Shown here in pieces: positions 7,842 through 15,738 of a stretch of DNA of 64,000 bases. Below the pieces are notes generated by a model. The model had not been told where the DNA came from. It saw only the letters and a program-made list of their open reading frames with translations, and did not search any database. The stretch spans positions 5,208,001-5,272,000 of the forward strand of contig NZ_JQMJ01000004.1 in NCBI RefSeq assembly GCF_000744655.1. Direction: 5' to 3'. Source of the stretch: Streptacidiphilus rugosus AM-16 (GTDB taxonomy: Bacteria > Actinomycetota > Actinomycetes > Streptomycetales > Streptomycetaceae). A program made the position numbers and the translations under genes. How positions within the stretch are numbered: position 1 is the first letter of the stretch; each line of letters opens with the position of its first letter.

Positions 7842-8450
7842 TCAGCGCTCCGCGTCGAGCAGGTCGGCGACGGCCGACAGCAGCGCCGTCACCTGGTCGG
7901 CGCGCGGTCCTGCGGCCGCGGCGGCGGCCGCGGCGATCCGGCCCAGCGCCGCCTCCCCGGCAGCGGAGGACGGCCCGGCGCCGCCCGTGCCGCTCCCCCG
8001 TGAGGCGAGCGAGAGCGCGAGCACGGACGCGCTCTGGTTGGCCAGTTCGGTCAGCAGGTCCATCGCGTCGAGGTCGCCGATGCCCACGACGGTGGGGTCG
8101 AGCACCTCCAGGACGCCGAGGATCTCGCCCGCGTGCTCCATCGGCACGGCCATGATCACGTCCGGGACCAGTCCGGTGCTCTCCGCGAAGCCGCGGTCGA
8201 AGCGGGAGTCCTCCGCCACGCCCTTGACGATCATCGGTTCCCCGGTGTTGGCCACCCACCCGGCGATCCCGTGGTCCCCCGGAATGGTCACCCCGACCAG
8301 CCGGTCCTCGCCGACCCCCGAGGAGGCCTCGAAGACCAGCGTCCCGTGCTCGACGTCGCGGACGAAGACGGAGGCGGCGGCCGCGGCGAAGCTGAGCCTG
8401 GCCAGCCGGACGGTCGAGCGCAGGATCTCGTCGAGCTCGGCGCGGCTCAT
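7842..8450 (-). CDS. GAF-domain protein
   Basis: 202 residues with one GAF domain at about 10-150: AAASVFVRD, the IPGDHGIAGWVANTGEP block and MAVPMEHAGEILGVLEVLD are typical of the fold. An Ala-rich linker and a short helix follow; no kinase, cyclase or DNA-binding domain is attached. GAF domains bind cyclic nucleotides, heme, flavin or other small ligands. The same operon encodes a nucleotide cyclase, so a cyclic-nucleotide sensor is an attractive guess, but the ligand cannot be read from sequence. The ATG overlaps the stop of the subtilisin gene (ATGA). Confidence 0.8.
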   Translation of the reverse strand: MSRAELDEILRSTVRLARLSFAAAAASVFVRDVEHGTLVFEASSGVGEDRLVGVTIPGDHGIAGWVANTGEPMIVKGVAEDSRFDRGFAESTGLVPDVIMAVPMEHAGEILGVLEVLDPTVVGIGDLDAMDLLTELANQSASVLALSLASRGSGTGGAGPSSAAGEAALGRIAAAAAAAAGPRADQVTALLSAVADLLDAER

Positions 8451-9292
8451 CGCGGCCCCCTCGGTCCGATGTTGTCGGCGGTCGCGGTCAGGACGTGACG
8501 CAACTGCGGCGTGCGGAAGCCCGGATGACGCTCCAGGATGCGGGCGCACAGGCCGGTGATGTGCGGGGCGGCGAAGCTGTTGCCGGAGACCCGCCGGCTG
8601 ACGCCGCCGACCCAGGGGACGGGGACGTCGACGCCGTGGGCGAAGAAGTCCACCGGCGGGGCCGGGTTGGACTCCACGTGGACCGGGTCGGACACCGCGT
8701 GCGCGCCGACCGAGATCACCGAGGGGAACCGCCACGGGTAGCTGTCCACCGGGCTGTTGTGGGCGGCGGAGACCAGGGTGACGCCGGCGTAGTAGGCCTG
8801 GTCGGCGAGGTCGTGCAGACGCTCCTTGAACAGCTCGCGCCGGGTCGACAGGCTGACGTTGACCAGCGCGAACCGCTCGGTGACCGCCCACTCCAGCGCG
8901 CTGAGCAGGGCCTCGCCGTTGCCGCGCAGGGTACCGCCGAGCACCCGGACGCTGGTGAGCTCGCAGTCCGGGGCCAGGCCGCGGACGATGCCGGCACAGG
9001 CGGTGCCGTGTCCGGCCACGTCCCCCAGCTCGTCCCCGGCGACGACCCACCGCTCCTCGGCGGTCAGGGTGGCGGCGAAGAGCCGTACCTCGTCCCCGAC
9101 CTGCGGGCTGGTCGGGTCGACCCCGCTGTCGACGATGCAGACCCGCACACCCCGGCCGGTGGCCGGTCCCCAGGCCCAGTCGCGGTCCACCGGGTCCGGC
9201 GCGGCGATGGCCGCCGGGTCGCAGGTCCGGCCCGCCGAGGTGTGCGCGAACCTGATGGTGCGACGCGGCGCGCTGTCCACCGCCCCGCTCAT
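8447..9292 (-). CDS. Subtilisin-like serine protease (S8), cytoplasmic
   Basis: 281 residues forming a minimal S8 domain with the full triad: Asp55 (IVDSGVD), His95 (GHGTACAG) and Ser239 (SGNSFAAPH), plus oxyanion Asn179 (AAHN). There is no signal peptide, propeptide or transmembrane segment, so it should act inside the cell. In RiPP pathways such proteases remove leader peptides. It is coupled by ATGA overlaps to the radical SAM/SPASM gene upstream and the GAF gene downstream. Leader removal from precursor A or B is inference. Confidence 0.9.
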   Translation of the reverse strand: MSGAVDSAPRRTIRFAHTSAGRTCDPAAIAAPDPVDRDWAWGPATGRGVRVCIVDSGVDPTSPQVGDEVRLFAATLTAEERWVVAGDELGDVAGHGTACAGIVRGLAPDCELTSVRVLGGTLRGNGEALLSALEWAVTERFALVNVSLSTRRELFKERLHDLADQAYYAGVTLVSAAHNSPVDSYPWRFPSVISVGAHAVSDPVHVESNPAPPVDFFAHGVDVPVPWVGGVSRRVSGNSFAAPHITGLCARILERHPGFRTPQLRHVLTATADNIGPRGPR

Positions 9293-10692
9293 CCCCGCAC
9301 CACCGGGGTGCCCGCCGCGGCCTCGACGGGCGTGCAGCCGAGCCGTCGCGCGGCCAGGTCCATCCGCGCCGCCCAGTTGAACCTGACGCTGGGGCACGGC
9401 AGATGGCCCTCCCGCCAGAGCTTGGGGCAGGAGCCGCCGCAGACGGGCAGGATCGGGCAGCGGGAACACTGCGCGTCGCCCGCGCCCACCTGCTCGTACC
9501 AGTCGTCGAACGCGCCCGCGGGCCGCACCGCCGAGGCGCTGAGCTCCTCGACCCTGGCCACCACGCCGCTGTCCCTGGCTCCGGGGACCAGCGGGTGCTC
9601 CGAGCAGGAGTAGATCCGGCCCTGCGGGTCGATGATCTCCCCGGAGCGGGTGGTGGCGACGCAGGTCGTCGCGACCGGGCTGGTCGGCAGCGGCGCGAAG
9701 CCGAGTCCGAGCGCCTCGGCCAGACGCAGCCACTCCGCCTCCCGCGCGGCGTAGTCGCGGGCGGCGACCTCGACGGCGGAGACGTCGTTCCCCCAGGAGT
9801 GGACCGGGGTCAGGTGCAGGGTCACCTGCGGGTGGTTCAGGCCGAGCGCGGCCAGGTCGTTCATCAGATCCGTGACCTGGTCCTCGTTGTCCTGGTCGAT
9901 GTTGACCCTGATCCCGAGCCGGAGCCCCGGCGCCCGTCCCCCGCGCAGTACCTCGGCGAGTACCGCGACGGTGCGGTCGAAACTGCCGGCGCCGTTGCGT
10001 CTGAGCCGTCTCCGGTCGTGCGTCCGCTGCGGCCCGTCCAGCGTGAGCTCGACCGCGTTCAGCGCCCACTCGCGGTGCAGCTCCTCCAGCGTCCGCACGG
10101 TCAGCAGGCTGCCGTTGGTGGCCATCCTGGCGCCGTAGGGCTTTCCGGTCCGCGCCGCGGCGGCGGTGAAACGGGCGCTCATCTCCCTGATCACGCGCAG
10201 GGCCAGCAGCGGCTCGCCGCCGAACCAGGTCACGGTGACCCGGCTGGTCCCCGGGTCCTCGAAGAGCGCCTCGACCCGGCGCGCGGTGCGGTCGGCGCGG
10301 ACCTGGTCGTGGGCCGCCTTGAAGTGCTCCTGGCCGCAGTAGCTGCAGGCCATGTTGCAGTAGGAGGTCGGCATGACGGTGACCGAGCGGGCGCGCCGGT
10401 CGTCGGAGGTGGTGCGCAGTCCGCCGGTGACGGAGCCGAGTTCGTCCTCGGTCCGGTCCACGACCGCACGGAGTCCGGCCAGTCTGGCGAGCTCGGCCCG
10501 GTCCAGCCCGGCCAGGTCGCCCGAGCGCAGGGCCGCGGCGGAACGCGGGTCCAGCCGTACCAGCGAGGCGCTGCGGGTGGCGTAGCCGAACCACACCTCC
10601 CCGCCGCCGACGTCCCGGTAGGGGTGCTCGCCGAGCAGCAGGTAGCGGCTGCGGACCAGGTCCCCGGCGGCCGGGGCGGGAGAGAGGGTCAT
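9289..10692 (-). CDS. Radical SAM/SPASM peptide maturase (A)
   Basis: 467 residues. Residues about 15-90 resemble the small N-terminal domain of peptide maturases that may recognise the leader. The radical SAM core starts at Cys112-x3-Cys116-x2-Cys119 (CNMACSYC), with WFGGEPLLA as the GGE motif. The C-terminal region has the SPASM cysteines: DPQGRIYSC, then CSRCPILPVCGGSCPK and a final Cys, expected to hold two auxiliary [4Fe-4S] clusters. Family members form thioether, C-C or C-N crosslinks or epimerise residues in ribosomal peptides. ATG 10692 has GAGAGGA about 9 nt upstream; the preceding gene ends 4 nt before it. Confidence 0.92.
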   Translation of the reverse strand: MTLSPAPAAGDLVRSRYLLLGEHPYRDVGGGEVWFGYATRSASLVRLDPRSAAALRSGDLAGLDRAELARLAGLRAVVDRTEDELGSVTGGLRTTSDDRRARSVTVMPTSYCNMACSYCGQEHFKAAHDQVRADRTARRVEALFEDPGTSRVTVTWFGGEPLLALRVIREMSARFTAAAARTGKPYGARMATNGSLLTVRTLEELHREWALNAVELTLDGPQRTHDRRRLRRNGAGSFDRTVAVLAEVLRGGRAPGLRLGIRVNIDQDNEDQVTDLMNDLAALGLNHPQVTLHLTPVHSWGNDVSAVEVAARDYAAREAEWLRLAEALGLGFAPLPTSPVATTCVATTRSGEIIDPQGRIYSCSEHPLVPGARDSGVVARVEELSASAVRPAGAFDDWYEQVGAGDAQCSRCPILPVCGGSCPKLWREGHLPCPSVRFNWAARMDLAARRLGCTPVEAAAGTPVVRG

Positions 10693-10696
10693 GGCG

Positions 10697-11782
10697 TCAG
10701 TTCCTCTCGGCTTCGCTCGTCGCCTCGCCTGTTCTCGTGCGTCTCGCGGGCCGCGCGGGCACCGGCGGAACCGCCGTCCAGTCGGCCCGGGCGGCCAGCA
10801 CGATCCGCAGGTCCGCCGAGCCGGCCGGCCCGCGGCGGGCCTCGTCGGCCGTCAGGCACAGCCCCACCTCGGGCCGCCCCGCGGCGAGCGGCCGGCACCA
10901 CGCCTGCCGCAGTCGGTCCACGCCGTGGACCTCCACCGCCCGCCTGAGAAAGCCCTCGGTGTGCGGGTCGGGGCAGTCGAGGCGGGTCACCCTGCCCCCG
11001 GTCAGCTCCAGGCGCACCGGGCGGCCGCGCAGCGGTCCGCCGAGCCGTACCGGGCGGTTGACCTGCAGCGTTCCCTCGGCGACGAACAGGCCCTCGGCCT
11101 CGTCCACCTCGATGCGCACCGCTCCGGCCGGAAGGGTCAGCAGCTCACCGGCCACCGGCGGGCCGGGGTCGACGACCGCCGGGCGGTCGTCCCGCCGGGC
11201 CAGCTGCAGCGCGCGGCCGTCGCCGGTCAGCACCCGCAGGCGGCCCGCCGCCGAGGTCGCCGCGCACAGCACCGCCAGCCGTTCGGCGCGCGCGTCCGGA
11301 TCCTCCCAGCCGGGCAACGGGCCGCCGGGGCGGTCCTCGTCCGCCGGGAGCTGCGCGGCGATCAGCTGCGGCGGCAGGCCCAGAGCCGCGAGGTCGACCG
11401 GCGCTCCGCCGAGCAGAAGGACCAGCCGGCGCCCGGCGCCGGATCCGGTCTCCGGCTCCGCCGCGAGCTCCCGCAGCGCGGAGCGGACCCGCCGTCCCGG
11501 CGCGGGGGCCTCCCCGGGCGGCAGGGCGACGAGGCGCACCAGCGCTCCGGAGCGCCGCGCCGTCGCGGTGAGGCGGACGGCGGCCTCCTTCAGGTCGGCG
11601 GTGAAGACGACCACCAACAGGTCACCGGCCGCGAGCCGGAGCCCGCGGTCGAGCAACGAGGCGACAGCGGCACGGAGTTGGATGTCCGGCGCGGTCGAGG
11701 ACGCGGCCGTGGGCGCGCTCGGGGGCGCGGCGGCGCGTCCGGCCACGGCGCCGGCCAGGCGGGCGTTCGGCAAGCTCAGCAC
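10697..11782 (-). CDS. M29 aminopeptidase/NicX-like fold protein, probably degenerate
   Basis: About 361 residues from GTG 11782; GTG 11821 and 11890 are in frame and no start has a good ribosome site. After a low-complexity N-terminus, the LAAGDLLVVVF segment and a block with LPAGAVRIEVDEAEGLFVAE then LTGGRVTRLDC match the layout of M29 aminopeptidases and the NicX-type dioxygenases sharing their fold. The C-terminal part corresponding to the E-x-G, DEK and GT-H-IALG metal-ligand region reads RPEVGLCL, ADEARR, then GSADLRIVLA, so the expected His ligands appear lost. First gene of the peptide operon. Its role is unknown: scaffold, leader-binding protein or altered enzyme. Confidence 0.6.
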   Translation of the reverse strand: MLSLPNARLAGAVAGRAAAPPSAPTAASSTAPDIQLRAAVASLLDRGLRLAAGDLLVVVFTADLKEAAVRLTATARRSGALVRLVALPPGEAPAPGRRVRSALRELAAEPETGSGAGRRLVLLLGGAPVDLAALGLPPQLIAAQLPADEDRPGGPLPGWEDPDARAERLAVLCAATSAAGRLRVLTGDGRALQLARRDDRPAVVDPGPPVAGELLTLPAGAVRIEVDEAEGLFVAEGTLQVNRPVRLGGPLRGRPVRLELTGGRVTRLDCPDPHTEGFLRRAVEVHGVDRLRQAWCRPLAAGRPEVGLCLTADEARRGPAGSADLRIVLAARADWTAVPPVPARPARRTRTGEATSEAERN

Positions 11783-11964
11783 TCCAAGGTGTCCAGAAAC
11801 CGACGGTGGTGGGTTGGTCACTCTGGCGCAACGGGCTCCGCTGTGGCATGTTCTGGCCACGGTGGGGCGGAGTGGGACGGGGCTCGGCACAGCAGGACCG
11901 CTCGAAGGCAGCCGGTCCGGGCGGGCTGGTCAGAGCCGGTGGAGTCCGGCTCGCGGTGGGCTCA

Positions 11965-12007
11965 GTTCACCGCCGTGAACAGGTGGCTGTCCAGGATCGG
12001 GTCCTGG
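11965..12007. promoter_or_regulatory. Two tandem dyads in the divergent regulator/peptide-operon region
   Basis: GTTCAC (11965-11970) and GTGAAC (11975-11980) are mirrored around 4 nt. CCAGGA (11991-11996) and TCCTGG (12002-12007) are mirrored around 5 nt. The centres are 26-27 bp apart. They lie in the interval between the LuxR-type gene and the peptide operon and are candidate operators for that regulator. I found no clean -35/-10 pair for either direction here. Confidence 0.4.
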
Positions 12008-12072
12008 CAGCAACGTGCATGTCCACAAGGTGCAAAGCCGTTCGTTCCCGTCCTTGCTTCCGGGGGTGCCAC

Positions 12073-13092
12073 GTGGCGGACCAAGTGCAGCCCGACCTGA
12101 CTCCGCTGCTCGACGAGGCGGCGGTCCACCTTTTCGGCCGCGCGGTCATGCAGGGGTACGTGGACCGGACCGCGGAGGGTTCGGGCTCCGCCGAGGCGGA
12201 CGCCAGGTTCGAGCGGGCCTGCGACGTGCTGGTCCGACTCCGGCTGCTGCGCCCGGTCGCCGGTCGCCCCGGGGTCCTGGTGCCGATGAGCCCGGAGATC
12301 GCCGCGGCCACCGTGATCGCGCCGCTGCAGGCGGGCATCGCCCGGACCGGCGCGCAGATCCAGTCGATCAGGGACGAGCTCGGCTCGCTGATGCCGCAGT
12401 ACCTGGCCGCGCACCGGCCCCCGGCGGAACAGGAGGCCTGCCTGCTCCTCCCTGACGCCGCCGCCACCGCGGGCGTGCTGGCACAGGAGGCGGCGCGCTG
12501 CCGTGAGGAGGTGCTGGTCGTCAGGTCGGCGGACCCGGATCCGACCGGCGCCGACCCGGACGAGCTGGGCCGCGATCTCGCGATGCTGCGCCGGGGCGTG
12601 CGGCTGCGCCTGCTCGGCCGTCCGGCAGCGGGCCCCGGCGCGCAGGAGCGGATCAGGACGCTGGTGGCGGCGGGCGCGGAGTTCCGCACCACACCCGAAC
12701 TGCCGGGCTGGACCACGGTGTTCGACCGATCGGCAGCCCTGGTGCCGCGCCCCGACGGCGGCGAGGAGGGCGCGCTGCTGATCCGCGGCCGGGGACTGGT
12801 CGGCTACCTCAGCCAGGTCCTCGACCGGCTCTGGGCCACCGCGGCCCCGCACGGCGCGGCACGCGAGGTCGCCGCCGGCGAGCTGCTCAACTCCGGCCTG
12901 CGCCGCGCGCTGGTGCGACTCCTGGCCGAGGGCGTCAAGGACGAGATGATCGCCCGAAGACTCGGCGTGTCACTGCGCACCTGCCGTCGGCACGTCGCCG
13001 AGATCCTCGACGGCCTCGGCGCGGACAGCCGCTTCCAGGGCGGCGTCCTGGCCGAACGCGCCGGGCTCCTCCCCCGCACCCCCGCGCCCTGA
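12073..13092 (+). CDS. LuxR-type helix-turn-helix regulator of the peptide cluster
   Basis: About 339 residues from GTG 12073 (GGGGGTG 5 nt upstream); ATG 12019 is in frame and possible. The last 60 residues form a LuxR-type DNA-binding domain (LLAEGVKDEMIARRLGVS, then RTCRRHVAEIL). The middle, with EEVLVVRS, RRGVRLRLL and DRSAALVPR, resembles the PLD-like sensor region of actinobacterial TrmB/LuxR regulators, and the N-terminal part has a winged-helix-like stretch (FERACDVLVRLRLLRPV). It is transcribed away from the peptide operon across about 250-290 bp that hold two dyads, so it most likely controls that operon. The ligand is unknown. Confidence 0.85.
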   Translation: MADQVQPDLTPLLDEAAVHLFGRAVMQGYVDRTAEGSGSAEADARFERACDVLVRLRLLRPVAGRPGVLVPMSPEIAAATVIAPLQAGIARTGAQIQSIRDELGSLMPQYLAAHRPPAEQEACLLLPDAAATAGVLAQEAARCREEVLVVRSADPDPTGADPDELGRDLAMLRRGVRLRLLGRPAAGPGAQERIRTLVAAGAEFRTTPELPGWTTVFDRSAALVPRPDGGEEGALLIRGRGLVGYLSQVLDRLWATAAPHGAAREVAAGELLNSGLRRALVRLLAEGVKDEMIARRLGVSLRTCRRHVAEILDGLGADSRFQGGVLAERAGLLPRTPAP

Positions 13093-13165
13093 CCCGAACC
13101 GCCCCCACCGCGAACCGCCCCTGCTGCCCCGAGCCGCGCCCGTCCGGCCCGGCTCACCCCACTCC

Positions 13166-13205
13166 GCCCCGCCCCGCCCCGCCCCGCCACGGTCCGCCAC
13201 GGTCC
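13166..13205. repeat. Short tandem repeats: GCCCC x4, then GCCACGGTCC x2
   Basis: Four GCCCC units (13166-13185) run into two exact GCCACGGTCC units (13186-13205). They lie in the 580-nt interval 13093-13673, which holds no convincing gene; besides these repeats I see only the promoter at 13466-13494. Probably slippage-derived. Confidence 0.7.
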
Positions 13206-13465
13206 GACCAGGTCCGTCCGCTGCGCCCCGGTCCGTCCCGGGAACGCCCGCCTCGGACCGGACGGTGCTCCGCGCCGTCGCGCCGCCGTCCGGGCCCCCA
13301 CCTGCGCAACGCGCGTCACCCTGCCGATCCGTCAGACAACACCGCAGGTCGGGACAGTTGTCACGGCCTCCCGGCGAACTGGGCGTCACCGCCTGCCTCC
13401 GGGCCGGGCGTTGCCTCGCGTTCACCAGGAGTCCGTCAAAAGTGAGGATCATCTTCCGCAACCTC

Positions 13466-13494
13466 TTGTCGCGGCCCCGACCACTCGCTAGCGT
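13466..13494 (+). promoter_or_regulatory. Candidate sigma70-type promoter for the secreted HExxE protein
   Basis: TTGTCG (13466-13471) and TAGCGT (13489-13494) are separated by exactly 17 nt. A start near 13501 would give a leader of about 170 nt before GTG 13674. Both hexamers fit common actinomycete housekeeping promoters. Confidence 0.5.
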
Positions 13495-13673
13495 TCACGC
13501 CCAGCTGCCACCCCGACAAAGGGTGGCCACTGGAACCGCCCCGCTCCGCCTGCACGATCCGCCGCCGGGTCACCCCCTCTGCGCGGCGGCCGCACGCCTG
13601 GTCCGCCGCCCGCGGTCCACCGATCCGGGCGACACCCGTTCGCCGAGGTACTGCCTTCATCAAGGAGAACCAC

Positions 13674-14804
13674 GTGATCAACCCGTCCACCGCCCGCCGC
13701 TCCGTCCGCACCGGCGTCGCCCTCGCCGCCGGCATCACCCTGGCGATAGCCGGGTCCTCGGCCGCCCTCGCCGCCACCTCGCAGCACGCCGCGGCTTCGG
13801 CCGCCCCGGCCGCGTCGCAGGCGCACCGCCACGGCGTCTTCCCGACCCGCGGGCAGAGCGCCCAGGCCCACACCGCGACGAAGTCCCGCACCAACCCCAA
13901 GACCCTGTCCTACGGCGGCGGCGTCGACGGCATCGGCGTCCAGAGCGGACACTCCAAGGTCTACCTGGTCTTCTACGGCACGCAGTGGGGCACCCAGACC
14001 ACGGACGCCAACGGCAACGCGAAGTTCAGCGGCGACGCGGACGGCGCGGCGAGCGCCGCGCAGCAGATGTTCAAGGGCATCGGCACCAACGGCGAGACCT
14101 GGTCGGCCGACCTGACCCAGTGGTGCGACGGCCCGAACGTGGCCAAGGGCGCGACCAGCTGCCCGGCGAACGCCAACTTCATCCCGTACCAGACCGGCGG
14201 CGTGCTGGCCGGCGTCTGGTACGACAACGCGGCCGCCTCGCCTGCGAAGGCCACCGGCCACCAGCTCGGCCAGGAGGCGGTCAACGCCGCGAGCCACTTC
14301 GGCAACACCACCGCCGCGGCCAACCGCGACGCCTACTACGTCATCCTCTCGCCCCACGGCGTGAACCCGGACGACTACCAGAACCCGACCACCGGCTACT
14401 GCGCCTGGCACGACTGGAACGGCGACACCACCCTGACCGGCGGCGCCGTCACCTCCCCCTACGGCGACATCGCGTTCAGCAACCAGCCGTACAACATGGA
14501 CCTCGGCGCCTCCTGCGGCGTGAACTTCGTCAACTCCAACGGCACGCTCGACGGTTACACCATGACCCTCGGCCACGAGTGGCACGAGATGATGTCCGAC
14601 CAGAACCCGGCGGGCGGCTGGACCAACCACACCAGCTCCTCCTACAGCGGCCAGGAGAACTCCGACGAGTGCGCCTGGCTGGCCCCGGGCACCACCGGCG
14701 GCGCGGCCAACGTCTCCTTCGGCACCTTCGGCACCTTCGCCGAGCAGGCGAGCTGGTCCAACGACACCAACTCCTGCGCCATCACCCACGCGATCCTTCA
14801 CTGA
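13674..14804 (+). CDS. Secreted protein with HExxE motif (putative metallohydrolase)
   Basis: 376 residues with a clear Sec signal: basic start (RRSVR), hydrophobic core to about residue 35, Ala-rich cleavage region. The mature part holds VYLVFYGTQWG, paired cysteines (DLTQWCDG, TSCPAN, GYCAWHDWNG, ASCGVNF) and TLGHEWHEMMSD near residue 303. The last is HExxE followed by Asp rather than a classical HExxH. A similar HE-x-x-E...D signature occurs in secreted EXORDIUM-like and related bacterial proteins, so a zinc-dependent hydrolase is plausible but unproven. AAGGAGA lies 5 nt before GTG 13674. It has its own promoter upstream and a strong terminator after it. Confidence 0.7.
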   Translation: MINPSTARRSVRTGVALAAGITLAIAGSSAALAATSQHAAASAAPAASQAHRHGVFPTRGQSAQAHTATKSRTNPKTLSYGGGVDGIGVQSGHSKVYLVFYGTQWGTQTTDANGNAKFSGDADGAASAAQQMFKGIGTNGETWSADLTQWCDGPNVAKGATSCPANANFIPYQTGGVLAGVWYDNAAASPAKATGHQLGQEAVNAASHFGNTTAAANRDAYYVILSPHGVNPDDYQNPTTGYCAWHDWNGDTTLTGGAVTSPYGDIAFSNQPYNMDLGASCGVNFVNSNGTLDGYTMTLGHEWHEMMSDQNPAGGWTNHTSSSYSGQENSDECAWLAPGTTGGAANVSFGTFGTFAEQASWSNDTNSCAITHAILH

Positions 14805-14817
14805 TCACCCACAGTGC

Positions 14818-14860
14818 GCCGCGGCCCGTGGACCTTCCCGAGGGGTCCACGGGCCGCGGC
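14818..14860. terminator. Bidirectional terminator, 17-bp perfect stem
   Basis: Left arm 14818-14834 and right arm 14844-14860 pair at all 17 positions around a 9-nt loop. It sits between two convergent genes: the secreted HExxE protein and the uracil-DNA glycosylase, whose stop is only 6 nt away. Confidence 0.85.
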
Positions 14861-14865
14861 CACGT

Positions 14866-15621
14866 TCACCGCAGGCCCGCAAGCCCGGCCGCGCGGGCGA
14901 GGACCTCGCCGAGCATGGCGGGGGTGAGGATGCCGGTGGAGACGTTGCGCCGGCTGGGGTGGTAGCAGCCGACCAGGTGCAGGCCGCGACCGCCCGCCAG
15001 GTCCGGGAGCAGGACCTCGGCGCCGTGACCGAAGCGGGGGCGGGGGCGCGGCAGCCGCAGTCCCGCGTGCGCGAGCACGGGCAGCAGGGCCTGCCAGCCG
15101 AAGCCGCCGAGCACCACCACCGCCCGCAGGGTGGGCCGCAGCAGTTCCAGCTCCCTGGCCAGCCAGGGACGGCAGGTGTCGCGCTCGGTCACGGTCGGCG
15201 TGTTGTCGGGCGGCGCGCAGTGCACCGGCATGCTGATGCGCACCCCGTACAGCTCCAGTCCGTCGTCACGGCGCACGGCCGAGGGCCGCGAGGCCAGCCC
15301 GAGGGCGTGCAGCGCGGCGTAGAGCACGTCGCCGGACGGGTCCCCGGTGAAGGCGCGGCCGGTGCGGTTCCCCCCGTGCGCGGCCGGGGCGAGGCCGACG
15401 ATCGCGAGCGAGGCGTCCGCGGGGCCGAAGCCGGGCACCGGCCGGGCCCAGTACTCCCACTCCCGGTAGGCCCGCCGCCTGACCCGGCCGACCTCCTCCC
15501 GCCAGGCCACCAGCCGCGGGCAGGCCCGGCAGGCGACCAGCGCGGAGTCGAGCTCCAGCAGGTCGCGGGCGTGGGCGGCGCGCCTGAGCGGGAAGCCAGG
15601 GGCGGTCTCTTCGTCCGCCAT
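14866..15621 (-). CDS. Uracil-DNA glycosylase, family 5 (UDGb type)
   Basis: 251 residues. VGLAPAAHGGNRTGRAFTGD is the family 5 catalytic motif, with Ala where family 1 has Asp, and CYHPSRRNVSTG is the second DNA-binding motif. N-terminal ACRACPRL and further cysteines are the expected [4Fe-4S] ligands. It removes uracil and related deaminated bases from DNA to start base-excision repair, which is relevant in a GC-rich genome prone to cytosine deamination. GGAGAGGAG precedes ATG 15621. It is divergent from the DUF488 gene. Confidence 0.92.
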   Translation of the reverse strand: MADEETAPGFPLRRAAHARDLLELDSALVACRACPRLVAWREEVGRVRRRAYREWEYWARPVPGFGPADASLAIVGLAPAAHGGNRTGRAFTGDPSGDVLYAALHALGLASRPSAVRRDDGLELYGVRISMPVHCAPPDNTPTVTERDTCRPWLARELELLRPTLRAVVVLGGFGWQALLPVLAHAGLRLPRPRPRFGHGAEVLLPDLAGGRGLHLVGCYHPSRRNVSTGILTPAMLGEVLARAAGLAGLR

Positions 15622-15738
15622 GCCCGCTCCTCTCCCTGCGCCCCCGCCTGCGCCGACTCTCCCTGTGCCGCGCCCCGTGATGACCCCCCTCGATAGGCTG
15701 GGAGGGTCCACGGACGCTGCCGGAAGGAGGCGGTCACG

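Noticed and set aside
13166..13205. Short repeats as a CRISPR array
   Set aside because: Units are 5 and 10 nt, contiguous and without spacers; no cas genes.
13674..14804. Classical HExxH zinc protease
   Set aside because: The motif reads H-E-W-H-E; the fifth residue is Glu, so HExxE is the accurate description.
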